The notes beneath the pieces are model-generated. The model had not been told where the DNA came from. It saw only the letters and a list, made by a program, of their open reading frames with translations, and did not search any database. Shown here piece by piece: positions 53,753-63,519 of a DNA stretch of 64,000 nt. Numbering within the stretch: the first letter of the stretch is position 1; each line of letters begins with the position of its first letter. The DNA is from Pseudomonas sp. dw_612 (lineage in GTDB: Bacteria; Pseudomonadota; Gammaproteobacteria; Pseudomonadales; Pseudomonadaceae), in assembly GCF_018449725.1 (NCBI RefSeq), contig NZ_JAAVVC010000006.1, positions 295,650-359,649 of the forward strand. Reading direction: 5' to 3'. A program made the translations under genes and the position numbers.

Positions 53753-55399
53753 ATGACACTCAGTCCTTTTGCGGGCAAACCGGCACCGGCAGAATTGTTG
53801 GTCGATATCCCGCGACTGGTTACGGCCTATTACACCGGCCAGCCTGATGCCGCCATCTCGACCCAGCGCGTTGCCTTTGGCACGTCCGGTCACCGAGGCA
53901 GCTCGTTCGACTTGAGTTTCAACGAATGGCACGTTCTGGCGATCAGCCAGGCCATCTGCCTGTACCGTGAAGCCCAGGGCATCGACGGCCCGCTGTTTGT
54001 CGGCATCGATACCCACGCGCTGTCGACCCCGGCCGGTGCCAGCGCCCTTGAAGTCCTGGCGGCCAACGGCGTGACCGTGATGATCGCCGAAGGCGACGAA
54101 TACACGCCGACCCCGGCCATTTCCCATGCGATTCTTTGCTACAACCGTGGTCGCACCTCGGGCCTGGCGGACGGTATCGTCATTACGCCGTCCCACAACC
54201 CGCCACAAAGCGGCGGCTACAAATACAACCCTACCAACGGCGGCCCGGCCGACACCCACATCACCAAGTGGATCGAAGCCAAGGCCAACGAAATCCTCGG
54301 CAACAAGCTGGCCGGCGTCAAACGCATCAGCTACGAACAGGCCCTGAAGGCTAGCACTACCCATCGACATGACTACCTCAACACCTATGTCGCCGACCTG
54401 ATCAACGTGATCGACTTCGACGCCATTCGCGACGCCAAGCTGCATCTGGGTGTCGATCCGCTGGGCGGAGCAGGGGTGCGCTACTGGTCGGCGATTGCCG
54501 AGCATTACCGTCTGGACCTGGAAGTGGTCAACACCCAGGTCGATCCGACTTTCCGTTTCATGACCGTCGATTGGGACGGGCAGATCCGCATGGACCCATC
54601 GTCCACCCACGCCATGCAAGGCCTGATCGGTCTGAAAGATCGTTTCGACGTAGCTTTCGGTTGCGACCCGGATCACGACCGTCATGGCATTGTGACCCCG
54701 TCCGGTGGCCTGTTGGCGCCGAACAACTACCTCGCGGTATCCATCGACTACCTGTTCCAGAATCGCCCGCAATGGCGTGCCGATGCCGCCGTGGGTAAAA
54801 CCGTGGTCAGCAGCGGCCTGATCGATCGGGTGGCTAAGCGTTTGGGTCGTCGCCTGTACGAAGTGCCGGTTGGCTTCAAGTGGTTTGCCGATGGCCTGTT
54901 CGATGGCTCCCTGGGCTTCGGCGGCGAAGAGAGCGCAGGTGCCTCGTTCCTGCGCAAGGACGGTGGTGTCTGGAGCACTGACAAGGACGGTTTGATCCCG
55001 GCGTTGTTGGCGGCAGAAATGACCGCTCGCACAGGGCGCGACCCAAGCCAGGCTTATCGCGCACTGACCGATGAACTGGGCGAACCGTTCTCCGTTCGAG
55101 TTGATGCCAAGGCCAACCCCGAGCAGAAAGCGTTGCTGAGCAAGTTGTCCCCGGACCAGGTCACCTCGACTCAATTGGCCGGGGAAGCGATCCAAAGCAT
55201 TCTCAGCCATGCGCCGGGTAATGATCAGGCCATTGGCGGCTTGAAGGTCATGACCGAAAACGGCTGGTTTGCGGCGCGTCCGTCGGGCACCGAGGACATT
55301 TACAAGATTTATGCGGAAAGTTTTATCAGCGATGAGCACCTCAAACAGTTGGTAGCTGAGGCTCAGACCCTGGTGGATGGCGCTATTTCCGCGAAGTGA
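53753..55399 (+). CDS. pgm: Phosphoglucomutase (alpha-D-glucose phosphate-specific)
   Basis: Interconverts glucose 1-phosphate and glucose 6-phosphate, feeding glycogen, trehalose and exopolysaccharide synthesis. The 548-aa length equals that of E. coli Pgm. Features: '[20 protein letters not shown]', active-site phosphoserine in '[15 protein letters not shown]', metal site '[10 protein letters not shown]', sugar loop '[13 protein letters not shown]' and phosphate loop '[17 protein letters not shown]'. Monocistronic; a strong bidirectional terminator follows. Confidence 0.96.
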   Translation: MTLSPFAGKPAPAELLVDIPRLVTAYYTGQPDAAISTQRVAFGTSGHRGSSFDLSFNEWHVLAISQAICLYREAQGIDGPLFVGIDTHALSTPAGASALEVLAANGVTVMIAEGDEYTPTPAISHAILCYNRGRTSGLADGIVITPSHNPPQSGGYKYNPTNGGPADTHITKWIEAKANEILGNKLAGVKRISYEQALKASTTHRHDYLNTYVADLINVIDFDAIRDAKLHLGVDPLGGAGVRYWSAIAEHYRLDLEVVNTQVDPTFRFMTVDWDGQIRMDPSSTHAMQGLIGLKDRFDVAFGCDPDHDRHGIVTPSGGLLAPNNYLAVSIDYLFQNRPQWRADAAVGKTVVSSGLIDRVAKRLGRRLYEVPVGFKWFADGLFDGSLGFGGEESAGASFLRKDGGVWSTDKDGLIPALLAAEMTARTGRDPSQAYRALTDELGEPFSVRVDAKANPEQKALLSKLSPDQVTSTQLAGEAIQSILSHAPGNDQAIGGLKVMTENGWFAARPSGTEDIYKIYAESFISDEHLKQLVAEAQTLVDGAISAK

Positions 55400-55446
55400 T
55401 TGAGGCGGCAGCAGGAACACCGAAATTCTCAAATCAAACAAAAAAA

Positions 55447-55474
55447 GGGCGACCACAAGGTCGCCCATTTTTTT
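55447..55474. terminator. Bidirectional terminator between pgm and pirin gene
   Basis: GGGCGACC (55447-55454) pairs with GGTCGCCC (55459-55466), with ATTTTTTT after it on the plus strand and a matching T run on the minus strand (complement of the A run from 55440). It serves both convergent genes. Confidence 0.92.
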
Positions 55475-55483
55475 GCCCGGTAT

Positions 55484-56179
55484 TTAAGCCAGATCCACCA
55501 ACACGATTTCACTGTCTTCAATCGCTGTCACACGCAACACCTGCTCATCGGCGATCGCCACACCGTCTCGAGCTTGTGCACGCAAGCCATTGACTTCAAT
55601 CACACCTGTTGCCGGAACCAGGTACGCACGACGCCCATCGTCCAGACGATATTCCGCCGATTCCCCGGCCTTTAGGTTCGCCGCCACCAGCCGCGCATCC
55701 GCGCGAATCCGCAGGCTTTGATCGTCACCCGTCTTGCCGCTGGCCAGGGTCACGAAACCTTCGCGCTGGCCTTTCGGGAAAGGCTTTGCGCCCCACGACG
55801 GAGCCGAGCCGGCCTCGTTGGGGATGATCCAGATCTGGAAGATCCGGGTCTCGGTGGATTCCAAGTTGTATTCGCTGTGGGCGATCCCGGTGCCGGCGCT
55901 CATGACCTGAACGTCACCCGCTTCAGTGCGACCCTTGTTGCCCAGGTTGTCCTGGTGAGTAATGGCACCTTCGCGGACGTAAGTGATGATTTCCATGTCT
56001 CGATGCGGATGCTGGGGGAAGCCGGTGCCGGGAGCGATCACGTCATCGTTCCAGACCCTCAGGTTGCCCCAGTTCATGCGTTTCGGGTCGTGGTACTCGG
56101 CGAACGAAAAATGGTGATGGGCATCCAACCAGCCATGATGGGCGCCGCCCAAGGTGTTGAAAGGTCTGAGTTCAAGCAT
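55484..56179 (-). CDS. Pirin-family protein (YhhW-like)
   Basis: Bicupin of the pirin family, 231 aa; relatives such as YhhW have quercetin 2,3-dioxygenase activity in vitro. Metal ligands are in 'GFPQHPHRDMEIITYV' and 'GTGIAHSEYN'. The start at 56179 (MLELRPFNTLGGAHHGWLDA) is supported by AGGAG; the longer frame to 56260 is not. Monocistronic and convergent with pgm. Confidence 0.92.
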   Translation of the reverse strand: MLELRPFNTLGGAHHGWLDAHHHFSFAEYHDPKRMNWGNLRVWNDDVIAPGTGFPQHPHRDMEIITYVREGAITHQDNLGNKGRTEAGDVQVMSAGTGIAHSEYNLESTETRIFQIWIIPNEAGSAPSWGAKPFPKGQREGFVTLASGKTGDDQSLRIRADARLVAANLKAGESAEYRLDDGRRAYLVPATGVIEVNGLRAQARDGVAIADEQVLRVTAIEDSEIVLVDLA

Positions 56180-56459
56180 GATCGTCTCCTGAAAAGGTTC
56201 GTCATGGGGCGGTGCGCCTGAGCCACGAAACAAGAACCGGTGGTTGATGGCGAGCATCATCTATCAGGGGATGATCGATAAAAAGCGTAAAAAGTGCTTC
56301 AAAACAATCGAATAGGTTGATGTTAAATAACCTCGAAACAGTCTCATCCAGCCTTCACTTCATCGCATAAGCCAATGACCTGTAAGCATTTCACTAGAAC
56401 TCAACAGCAAATACAGACACCATAGCCCTCAACAGCCTCACACCCTGGAGTCCGTCCGC

Positions 56460-58934
56460 GTGCCGCAACACACCCCCGATCTTCCTCCCGAACTTCGTCC
56501 CCTGGCCGAGATGCCGCTACTCAAGCGTCTGGCCGCCCGGTTTTTCGGGCATGGCCTGACCCGACTGCGCGCACAACACCGAGCATCCTGGCTGCACGGT
56601 CAAGCGGACGGCTTTCGCAGCGGTCACAGCGCCGGGGTGGATTATGGGTTCAAGGAAGGCAAGCTCGAAGGGCTGGAAGAAGGCCGACAAGTGCTGCTGA
56701 TCCGCGATTCGCGCTCTACCGAGCACAGGCCGCCGAACGTCGATGACAACCTGTTCGATGATTGGCGGCTGCCGTTGAGTGCCGAGATCAAGAAACGCAT
56801 GAAGGCTGACGTCGCGCGATGGTTGCCGCCACACGCACAGCCCAGTGTCGCGCAGTGGAAGATGATCTTCAGCGATACGCCCTCGACCTCGGTGATCGCC
56901 GGGGCGGGCGCGGGCAAGTCGACGACCTTGGTCCTGCGCATTCTGCTGCTGACGCACTACCTCGGGTTCGAGCTCAGTTCGATGACCGTGGTGACGTTCA
57001 CCCGCGAGTCGCGCAAAGACTTCATTAATAAGCTGATCGAACTGTTTGGCGTGTGGGGTCGGGCGCTCAGCCTCAAGGACGCGCGGGACCTGGTGCGCAC
57101 CTTTCACTCGCGAATTCTGCCGATGGTCCGCAGCTTGCCGGGGTTCGAGCGTCTGCAAGCTTTCGAAAACCTCAGCAGTCGCCCGCTCAGCGGCGACGAG
57201 GACGTCGACAGCAATCCATTCGACTTGCGCATCAACGACGCTCAGCGCCAGCAGCTCAACGCCTGCTATCACGGTTTGTTTACCACCAGCGAGCGCTTCC
57301 GCGAGCTGATCCAGCCGTTGTCGCGCCACGCCTTGCAGCTCAAGGAGCTGGAGCGCGATCACCCGGATGTGCAGAAGCGCATGGCCGTGACCGAACTTGC
57401 CGCCAAGCGCGATGAAGAACTCTGCGACACGATAGAAGACCTGTGGTTTCGCGCGGGCGCCTGGCCGATCAAGGGCATCGAGCCCAACCGGCAGACGTTC
57501 GATATCAACGGCTCGACCTTTCATTGCCATGGCTATATTCCAACCCTGGACGCTTGGGTCGTGCTGGGCTTCGATCCTCGGGAAAACCCGCAGGTCAGCC
57601 GCCCGAACGCCAAGCTCAGCGTGCGGGCCGAATGGGCCGTGAAGCGCACCCTGTTTCAAGCTTTCTGTCGTAAGCCTTTGATATGGATCGATAGTTATGA
57701 TTCATCGAAGCGTGTTTTGGCCTCGTTGGCCGGAGATGCCAGCGCCGGTCCGGGCTTCGATTACAAGGTTAAGGGCGAACTCGGTTCGGCGCCGTTGCTG
57801 GACTGTTTCGTGGCTGCCGCCGGGTTTATCGAGAACCTGGGATTGGACGTTCCGGACGCCGTGGGCCGGATGAGCTTCGCCAAGGACGATCCGGACCGGT
57901 TTTTCTTCGAGGCCCTGAGCCTGTTCTGGCGCGCGCTGGAGGATCACTTGCTCGATCAAAAGCCGCCGGTGATGACCTATAACCGGATGTTTGCCTTGTT
58001 CAGCGAACACTCGCCAGAGAACCTCAAACTGTTGAGCGATGAGCTGCTCCGGCCGCTATCGCACCTGATGATCGACGAATTTCAGGACGTATCGCCGCAG
58101 ATTGTCTCGTGGATCCGCGCCAGCCTGGCCGAAATCCGCAGTCGTGGCCCGGCGATGCATGTCGGGCGCGGGGCGCAACGTTCGTCGCTGCTCTGTGTCG
58201 GTGATGATTGGCAGTCGATCTATGGCTGGCGCGGCAGTTCGCCGACGTATTTCATGGAATTCAACAAGGAGTTCCCGTCGCCGAGCACGACTCGGGTCAT
58301 GCTCAGCGACAATTACCGCAGCCACCAGCACATCATTGATGCCGCCGAGCATATCGTGAAGGCCGCGCCGGCGATCCCGGGCAAGAAGGCCAAGGCCAGC
58401 GGCGAACCCAAGTTGTTGCAACCGGTGAACGTACTGGATCGCGATGACCAGGGCATGGCGCAGCGGTTGATGGAACACTACAAACGCGGCGATTCAATCT
58501 TGATGCTTTATCGAAAAAGTAGCGATAAGTCATTGATAGAAGAACATATTAAGTCTGTAGTTAATGTGGATTCTAGCTTGCCGTACGAAGCCCGACGGTT
58601 GAAGCAACTGACCTATCACAGCGCCAAGGGGCTTCAGGCGGATGCGGTGTTCTTGCTGGGTGATTGCCAGCATCTGACCAGTTCTCCTTATAAAAACCAG
58701 GTGTATAGCATGGCGGGACTCGGCAAGGCTGGCGACAGCGAGGCTTATGACACCGCGCAGAAGGACGAGATTCTGCGGCTGGCCTATGTCGGTATCACCC
58801 GGGCGGTGAGTCATTGTTATTGGTACGTCGATGGCCAGGACGGTCAGGCGGTCAATATGCCCAAGGCCTCGGACAAGGTCGGCAAGGGCAAGGCGTTCTT
58901 TGCGGATCATCGGCAAACCACAAAATCCGCATAA
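56460..58934 (+). CDS. UvrD/Rep-family DNA helicase (HelD-like)
   Basis: Superfamily 1A helicase of 824 aa, GTG start. An N-terminal region of about 130 residues (including 'HGQADGFRSGHSAGVDYGF') precedes the motor. Motif I 'GAGAGKSTT' near 150, Ia 'VVTFTRESRKDFINK', II 'MIDEFQDVSPQ' near 537, III 'GDDWQSIYGWRGSSP', IV 'LSDNYRSHQ', V 'LTYHSAKGLQADAVFLLG', VI 'LAYVGITRAVSHCYW'. Overall layout resembles helicase IV. Around 57680-57720 and 58495-58580 the coding sequence becomes AT-rich with uncommon codons. No nuclease domain or defence neighbours are seen, so a repair/recombination role is more likely than immunity. Confidence 0.88.
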   Translation: MPQHTPDLPPELRPLAEMPLLKRLAARFFGHGLTRLRAQHRASWLHGQADGFRSGHSAGVDYGFKEGKLEGLEEGRQVLLIRDSRSTEHRPPNVDDNLFDDWRLPLSAEIKKRMKADVARWLPPHAQPSVAQWKMIFSDTPSTSVIAGAGAGKSTTLVLRILLLTHYLGFELSSMTVVTFTRESRKDFINKLIELFGVWGRALSLKDARDLVRTFHSRILPMVRSLPGFERLQAFENLSSRPLSGDEDVDSNPFDLRINDAQRQQLNACYHGLFTTSERFRELIQPLSRHALQLKELERDHPDVQKRMAVTELAAKRDEELCDTIEDLWFRAGAWPIKGIEPNRQTFDINGSTFHCHGYIPTLDAWVVLGFDPRENPQVSRPNAKLSVRAEWAVKRTLFQAFCRKPLIWIDSYDSSKRVLASLAGDASAGPGFDYKVKGELGSAPLLDCFVAAAGFIENLGLDVPDAVGRMSFAKDDPDRFFFEALSLFWRALEDHLLDQKPPVMTYNRMFALFSEHSPENLKLLSDELLRPLSHLMIDEFQDVSPQIVSWIRASLAEIRSRGPAMHVGRGAQRSSLLCVGDDWQSIYGWRGSSPTYFMEFNKEFPSPSTTRVMLSDNYRSHQHIIDAAEHIVKAAPAIPGKKAKASGEPKLLQPVNVLDRDDQGMAQRLMEHYKRGDSILMLYRKSSDKSLIEEHIKSVVNVDSSLPYEARRLKQLTYHSAKGLQADAVFLLGDCQHLTSSPYKNQVYSMAGLGKAGDSEAYDTAQKDEILRLAYVGITRAVSHCYWYVDGQDGQAVNMPKASDKVGKGKAFFADHRQTTKSA

Positions 58935-58945
58935 ACACGCTGGCC

Positions 58946-59040
58946 CCTGTGGGAGCGAGCTTGCTCGCGATAGCGGACTTCCAGCTGATATTCATGTCGA
59001 CTGACACACCCCCATCGCGAGCAAGCTCGCTCCCACAGGG
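58946..59040. repeat. REP-type inverted pair after the helicase gene
   Basis: 'CCTGTGGGAGCGAGCTTGCT' from 58946 (continuing CGCGAT) mirrored by 'AGCAAGCTCGCTCCCACAGG' ending at 59039. The same repeat class as the mtlE-mtlF pair, 52 kb away, with near-identical arms. Confidence 0.9.
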
Positions 59041-59073
59041 GGTTGTATTAAATCAGCAAAAAATGAGCGCCAC

Positions 59074-59096
59074 AAAAAAGCCCACATCATGTGGGC
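59074..59096 (-). terminator. Rho-independent terminator of the DUF1652 gene
   Basis: GCCCACAT-C-ATGTGGGC (59080-59096); on the minus strand it is followed by six T (complement of 59074-59079). It lies just past the stop at 59119. Confidence 0.85.
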
Positions 59097-59118
59097 TCTT
59101 TACTGTCAGTAAACAACG

Positions 59119-59394
59119 TCAGGCATAACTCCTGAGCGCCACCGGCGGGATAAACGCTTCCAGCTCATCCTCCACCGCTTCGATTATTCGTTCTACATCC
59201 GCTGCATTCATCACGGTCGCGCACGGAATGCCGGCAATGGCGATCATGGTTTCGCCGCTGGCACGGTCAAAAAGACGGGCAATCATGCTGCCCGGCGCGT
59301 CCATGCTCGCCTCGAAACCCATGGGATGAAAATGCCAGCGCATCAGCTGGCAGGCGTTTGGAAAGGTGACTTTACTGAATGACCCTTTGTTCAT
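59119..59394 (-). CDS. DUF1652 family small protein
   Basis: 91-aa protein. 'MIARLFDRASGETMIAIAGI' and 'NAADVERIIEAVEDELEAF' match the DUF1652 pattern seen across Pseudomonas. No signal peptide or membrane span. Function unknown. It has its own terminator and is divergent from the SnoaL-AraC regulator across 265 bp, in which I see no further feature beyond AT-rich promoter-like sequence. Confidence 0.8.
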   Translation of the reverse strand: MNKGSFSKVTFPNACQLMRWHFHPMGFEASMDAPGSMIARLFDRASGETMIAIAGIPCATVMNAADVERIIEAVEDELEAFIPPVALRSYA

Positions 59395-59659
59395 GTGTTG
59401 CCCACCTTAGTCATCGAGCGCTTCCTTTAGCTCATGTGAGGGGGGGTAGAACCTTCAATGGTTCAACCGGTGAATGCATTTAAAAGTAGCATCCAGATGT
59501 GAAAACCATGTGGATTTTTTCAGTCCGTTTGGCGATTGGTTCAATTTTTTTTGATATGGGTCACGCCTCGGGGCAATCATCGCCAAAAGGCCATCATAGT
59601 TCGGCCATTGAAGCCGAGTCGTAAGTTGGGCAAGCTCCGTTTATTTCACCGAGCCCTTT

Positions 59660-60475
59660 ATGCACATCGATGATGACGGTCCGCTGCAAACCCAGGCCAC
59701 GGGCGAGACGGTCATGTGCTACCACTTGTGCTGGAAACACCGGGACCTGGACGGCGTCATGGCGCTGTATCACCCGGACATCCAGTACAGCGACTTTTTT
59801 CAGAATCGCGTGATGGGCCTGGACGAACTGCGCGAGTACGTGCGCGACAGCATGCCGCGCAACCCCGGTGAAGCGCTGGAACATTCGGATCGCATTCGGC
59901 TGGACGGCAATACCGCGTTCATCCAATACCAGATGACCCTGCGCGGCACCGACGGGTTGGTGTCGTTCCGTTCCAGCGAAGCGATTACCGTGCGTGACGG
60001 ATTGATCTGGCGAGTCAACGAATACGCGTCGCTGGTGCGCGAGCAGCCTACGGGCAAATCCAGCAGCAACCTGCGCCCGGCGGTCAGTCGGCTCGGTTTG
60101 TCGCCGCGCCAACTGAGTTTCATGGCCGAAGACCTGCAGCAATATTTTCAACGCCAGCAACCGTATCTGGACCCCGAGCTCGATTTGCAGCGCGTGGCGA
60201 AGGAGTGCGGTTACAGCCGCAATCAGATTTCCTACCTGTTGAATCAGGTGCTTGGACAAAGCTTCTACCGCTACGTCAACCAGGCGCGCTTGCAGCATTT
60301 GCTCGCCGCGCTGGACTCCGCCACGCCACCGCTGCGCATTGATGAGCTGGCGTTTGCCGCCGGTTTCAACTCACTGTCCGCGTTCTACAGTTGTTTCCGT
60401 CAGCACACCGGCCAGTCGCCCAAGGCCTACGTCAAACAAATTTCTTTGCGTGCACGCGCGCAAGACAGTCTCTGA
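59660..60475 (+). CDS. AraC-family regulator with N-terminal SnoaL-like domain
   Basis: 271-aa protein joining a SnoaL/NTF2-type fold (residues about 12-130: 'CWKHRDLDGVMALYHPDIQY', 'DGLIWRVNEY') to a C-terminal AraC DNA-binding domain ('LQRVAKECGYSRNQISYLLN' first HTH; 'IDELAFAAGFNSLSAFYSCF' second). SnoaL folds are small cone-shaped ligand pockets, so this half is a natural effector sensor, but most AraC proteins use cupin sensors. It precedes an amine-oxidase/cupin/binding-protein operon on the same strand and probably activates it. Confidence 0.88.
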   Translation: MHIDDDGPLQTQATGETVMCYHLCWKHRDLDGVMALYHPDIQYSDFFQNRVMGLDELREYVRDSMPRNPGEALEHSDRIRLDGNTAFIQYQMTLRGTDGLVSFRSSEAITVRDGLIWRVNEYASLVREQPTGKSSSNLRPAVSRLGLSPRQLSFMAEDLQQYFQRQQPYLDPELDLQRVAKECGYSRNQISYLLNQVLGQSFYRYVNQARLQHLLAALDSATPPLRIDELAFAAGFNSLSAFYSCFRQHTGQSPKAYVKQISLRARAQDSL

Positions 60476-60526
60476 GGTCGCGCATTAGGATCGACGCCAT
60501 CGATGTTTTGAGTGGCGGAGTGGTGT

Positions 60527-61933
60527 ATGTCGGCGTGGCGCGGTATCAGTTTGTGGATGGATCAACTCGACGAGCCGTTACTGGCGCGTCCGGCCCTGGA
60601 GCAGGATCTGGACGTCGACGTGGCCATCATTGGTGCAGGCTACACCGGGCTCTGGACGGCTTATTACCTCAAACGTCTGGCGCCGGGCCTTGAGATTGCC
60701 ATCGTCGAAGCGCAAACCGCCGGTTTTGGCGCCTCGGGGCGCAATGGCGGCTGGTTGATGGGCAATCTGCTGGGCGAGGACCGCTTGCTCGCCGGTCTTG
60801 CGCCGGAACAGCGCCGCGCTTCGTTTGATCTGTTGCACAGCATTCCCGATGAAGTCGAGATCGTCCTCGAACGCGAAGACATCGACTGCGATTACCGCAA
60901 GGGTGGCGTGCTGTATTGCGCGGCCCGTTATCCAGAACAGGAAGCCAGTCTGCGCAGCTATCTGGACAAGCTCTACCGCCAAGGCCTGACCGAAAACGAT
61001 TACCGCTGGCTCAGTCCCGAGCAATTGGCGCAACAGATCAGAGTGGCCAAGCCTTATGGCGGTATCTATGCACCGCACGTGGCGACCATTCACCCGGCAA
61101 AGTTGGTGCGCGGTCTGGCCAGAGTGGTGGAGCGGATGGGCGTCAAACTCTACGAGAAGAGTCCGGTCACCCAGTGGCAGGCCGGCAGTCTGCGCACGGC
61201 CAAGGCTCAGGTGCGCAGTCGCTGGATTGTGCCCGCGGTAGAAGGCTATGCCGTCACGTTGCCGCCCCTGGGTCGTTATCAGTTGCCGGTGCAGAGCCTG
61301 ATTGTGGCCACCGAGCCCTTGTCCACCGCGACTTGGGACGAAATAGGCTTGAGCCGCGGCCAGGCCTTCGGCGAGAGCAGTCGCCAGGTCACCTACGGCC
61401 AGCGCACCGCCGACAACCGTCTGGTGTTCGGTGCGCGGGGCGGTTACCAGTTTGCCGGTAAATTGCGCCATGACTTCAACCTGAGCACCAGCGAAGTCGA
61501 GCTGCGCCGTTATCTGTTCGGCGAGCTATTCCCGCAACTGAAGAACGTACGCATCACCCACGCCTGGGGCGGCAACCTGGGTATGTCCCGGCGTTTCAAA
61601 CCGCACATGCTCTGCGATCGGGCCAGTGGCATCGCCTTGTCCGGCGGATATGGCGGGGAGGGTGTCGGGGCCAGCAACCTGGGCGGGCGAACCCTGGCCG
61701 ATCTGATTCTGGAGCGCGACACCGAGCTGGTGCGCCAGCCGTGGGTTCTCCCGAGCAACGGCTTCGACGCGCTCAAAGCCTGGGAGCCGGAACCCTGCCG
61801 CTGGCTTGGTTACAACGCGATCATTCGCAGCTTCGTCCACGAAGACCAGACCCTCGCCAACCCGGCCACCGCGCCCTGGCGGCGCAAACTGGCCAGTGGT
61901 GTGGCGGGGTTCATGGAAGGTTTCATGCACTAA
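60527..61933 (+). CDS. FAD oxidoreductase, gamma-glutamylputrescine oxidase-like
   Basis: DAO-family flavoprotein of 468 aa, similar to PuuB. FAD fold 'DVAIIGAGYTGLWTAYYL', then 'TAGFGASGRNGGWLMGNLLG' and C-terminal 'GIALSGGYGGEGVGASNLGG'. ATG at 60527 is chosen over GTG at 60512 because GGAG then sits at proper distance. Likely oxidises an amine such as a gamma-glutamylated polyamine, in keeping with the polyamine-binding protein two genes on. No glutamylpolyamine synthetase is in view, so the substrate is uncertain. Confidence 0.86.
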   Translation: MSAWRGISLWMDQLDEPLLARPALEQDLDVDVAIIGAGYTGLWTAYYLKRLAPGLEIAIVEAQTAGFGASGRNGGWLMGNLLGEDRLLAGLAPEQRRASFDLLHSIPDEVEIVLEREDIDCDYRKGGVLYCAARYPEQEASLRSYLDKLYRQGLTENDYRWLSPEQLAQQIRVAKPYGGIYAPHVATIHPAKLVRGLARVVERMGVKLYEKSPVTQWQAGSLRTAKAQVRSRWIVPAVEGYAVTLPPLGRYQLPVQSLIVATEPLSTATWDEIGLSRGQAFGESSRQVTYGQRTADNRLVFGARGGYQFAGKLRHDFNLSTSEVELRRYLFGELFPQLKNVRITHAWGGNLGMSRRFKPHMLCDRASGIALSGGYGGEGVGASNLGGRTLADLILERDTELVRQPWVLPSNGFDALKAWEPEPCRWLGYNAIIRSFVHEDQTLANPATAPWRRKLASGVAGFMEGFMH

Positions 61934-61951
61934 ACATTGATAGGTATGCCA

Positions 61952-62293
61952 ATGAGCATCACGCAATTCAAAAACACCGCCACCCTGAAACTGGACGAAT
62001 CCAACCCCGTCGCTGTGCCACTGGGAACGCCCGTGGCAGTGGCCTCGACCACCAGCGTTGAGCGCGACGACGGCGTCGAAACCGGCGTCTGGGAGTGCAC
62101 CCCCGGTCGCTGGCGTCGGCAGATCGTGGCCCAGGAGTTCTGTCACTTCATCCAGGGGCGCTGCACCTTTACCCCTGACGGCGGTGAAACCCTGCACATA
62201 GAAGCCGGCGATGCATTGATGTTGCCAGCCAACAGTCTCGGTATCTGGGATATCCAGGAAACCGTGCGCAAGACCTACGTTTTGATTTTTTGA
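61952..62293 (+). CDS. Cupin-domain protein (DUF861 type)
   Basis: 113-aa single-domain cupin ('WECTPGRWRRQIVAQEFCHF', 'GGETLHIEAGDALMLPANSL'). Members of this group occur beside amine oxidases and (S)-ureidoglycine-type enzymes; role not established. Start at 61952 (MSITQFKNTA), 18 bp after the oxidoreductase. Probably co-transcribed with both neighbours. Confidence 0.88.
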   Translation: MSITQFKNTATLKLDESNPVAVPLGTPVAVASTTSVERDDGVETGVWECTPGRWRRQIVAQEFCHFIQGRCTFTPDGGETLHIEAGDALMLPANSLGIWDIQETVRKTYVLIF

Positions 62294-62340
62294 TCCTTTG
62301 ATTGCCTGCCAATAAAAATAGCCCCTACAGGAATCGACTC

Positions 62341-63426
62341 ATGATCCGAAAGACACTGACTCTGGCGCCCCTTGCACTGGTCGCGACCCTCGGCCACGCG
62401 GCCGAAACGGTCAAGATCTACAACTGGTCGGACTACATCGCCCCGGACACGACCAAGAATTTCCAGACAGAAACCGGCATCGGCTTCACCTACGACGTTT
62501 ACGACAGCAACGAAACCCTCGACGGCAAGTTGATGACCGGCAAATCCGGTTACGACGTGGTGTTTCCGTCCAACCACTTCATGGCGCGGCAGATTGAAGG
62601 CGGGGCGCTGAAGAAACTCGACAAGAGTCAGTTGCCGAACTGGAAGAACCTCAACCCGGTGCTGCTCAAAGCCTTGCAGACCAACGATCCGGGCAACGAA
62701 CACGGCTTTCCGTACCTGTGGGGCAGCACCGGCATCGGCTACAACATTGCCAAGGTCAAAGCCGTATTGGGCGACAACGCGCCGGTGGATTCCTGGGACC
62801 TGATCTTCAAACCGGAAAATATGCAGAAGCTGCAAAAGTGCGGCGTGGCCATCCTCGACAACGGCCCGGAGCTGCTGCCCGCCGCACTGAACTACCTGGG
62901 CCTGCCGCACCACAGCAAAAATCCGGAAGACTATAAAAAGGCCGAAGCGCTGTTGCTGAAAGTCCGCCCGTATGTCAGCTATTTCCACTCGTCCAAGTAC
63001 ACCAGCGACCTGGCCAACGGCGATATCTGCGTGGCGGTCGGCTTCTCCGGCGACATCCTGCAAGCGGAAAACCGCGCCAAGGAAGCCAAGAATGGCGTCG
63101 ATATCGGCTACTCGATTCCCAAGGAGGGCGCCGCGATCTGGTTCGACATGGTCGCCATGCCCGTCGACGCCCCGGACACCAAGGCCGGCTACGCCTTCAT
63201 GAACTACCTGCTGCGCCCGGACGTGATGGCCGGCATCAGCAACTACGTGCACTACGCCAATGGCAACGAACAGGCCGATAGCCTGATCGACCCGACGATC
63301 AAGAACGACACCAAGGTCTATCCAAGCCCGGAAATGATGGGGAAATTGTTCGCCCTGGAAGCGATGCCGTTGAACATTGACCGGGTTCGGACGCGGGTGT
63401 GGAACAAGATTCGGACGGGGAGTTGA
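62341..63426 (+). CDS. Polyamine-binding periplasmic protein (PotF/SpuD-like)
   Basis: Binding protein for putrescine/spermidine-type ligands, 361 aa. Signal peptide MIRKTLTLAPLALVATLGHA, mature start AETVKIYNWSDYIAPDTTKN, the hallmark of PotF/SpuD/SpuE. Aromatic/acid pocket parts 'NWSDY', 'YLWGSTGIGYN' and 'FSGDILQAENRAKEAKNGVD' are visible. The start at 62341 has AGGA upstream. No permease or ATPase follows in the window. Confidence 0.93.
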   Translation: MIRKTLTLAPLALVATLGHAAETVKIYNWSDYIAPDTTKNFQTETGIGFTYDVYDSNETLDGKLMTGKSGYDVVFPSNHFMARQIEGGALKKLDKSQLPNWKNLNPVLLKALQTNDPGNEHGFPYLWGSTGIGYNIAKVKAVLGDNAPVDSWDLIFKPENMQKLQKCGVAILDNGPELLPAALNYLGLPHHSKNPEDYKKAEALLLKVRPYVSYFHSSKYTSDLANGDICVAVGFSGDILQAENRAKEAKNGVDIGYSIPKEGAAIWFDMVAMPVDAPDTKAGYAFMNYLLRPDVMAGISNYVHYANGNEQADSLIDPTIKNDTKVYPSPEMMGKLFALEAMPLNIDRVRTRVWNKIRTGS

Positions 63427-63519
63427 GCGCTCATATTTGGTAGCGATTGGCGGTTATCGAGTCGCATGGCGACGTTGTAGAGTTCTGGCTTTCTTTTCAA
63501 TGGACAAGGAGGCAATGGA

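Noticed and set aside
56460..58934. UvrD-like helicase as part of an antiphage defence system
   Set aside because: No nuclease, ATPase partner, integrase or other defence gene adjoins it, and flanking genes are ordinary metabolic genes.
63427..63519. Possible REP element immediately upstream of the RAYT gene
   Set aside because: I looked for the inverted REP arms seen elsewhere in the window and found none in this 93-bp gap.
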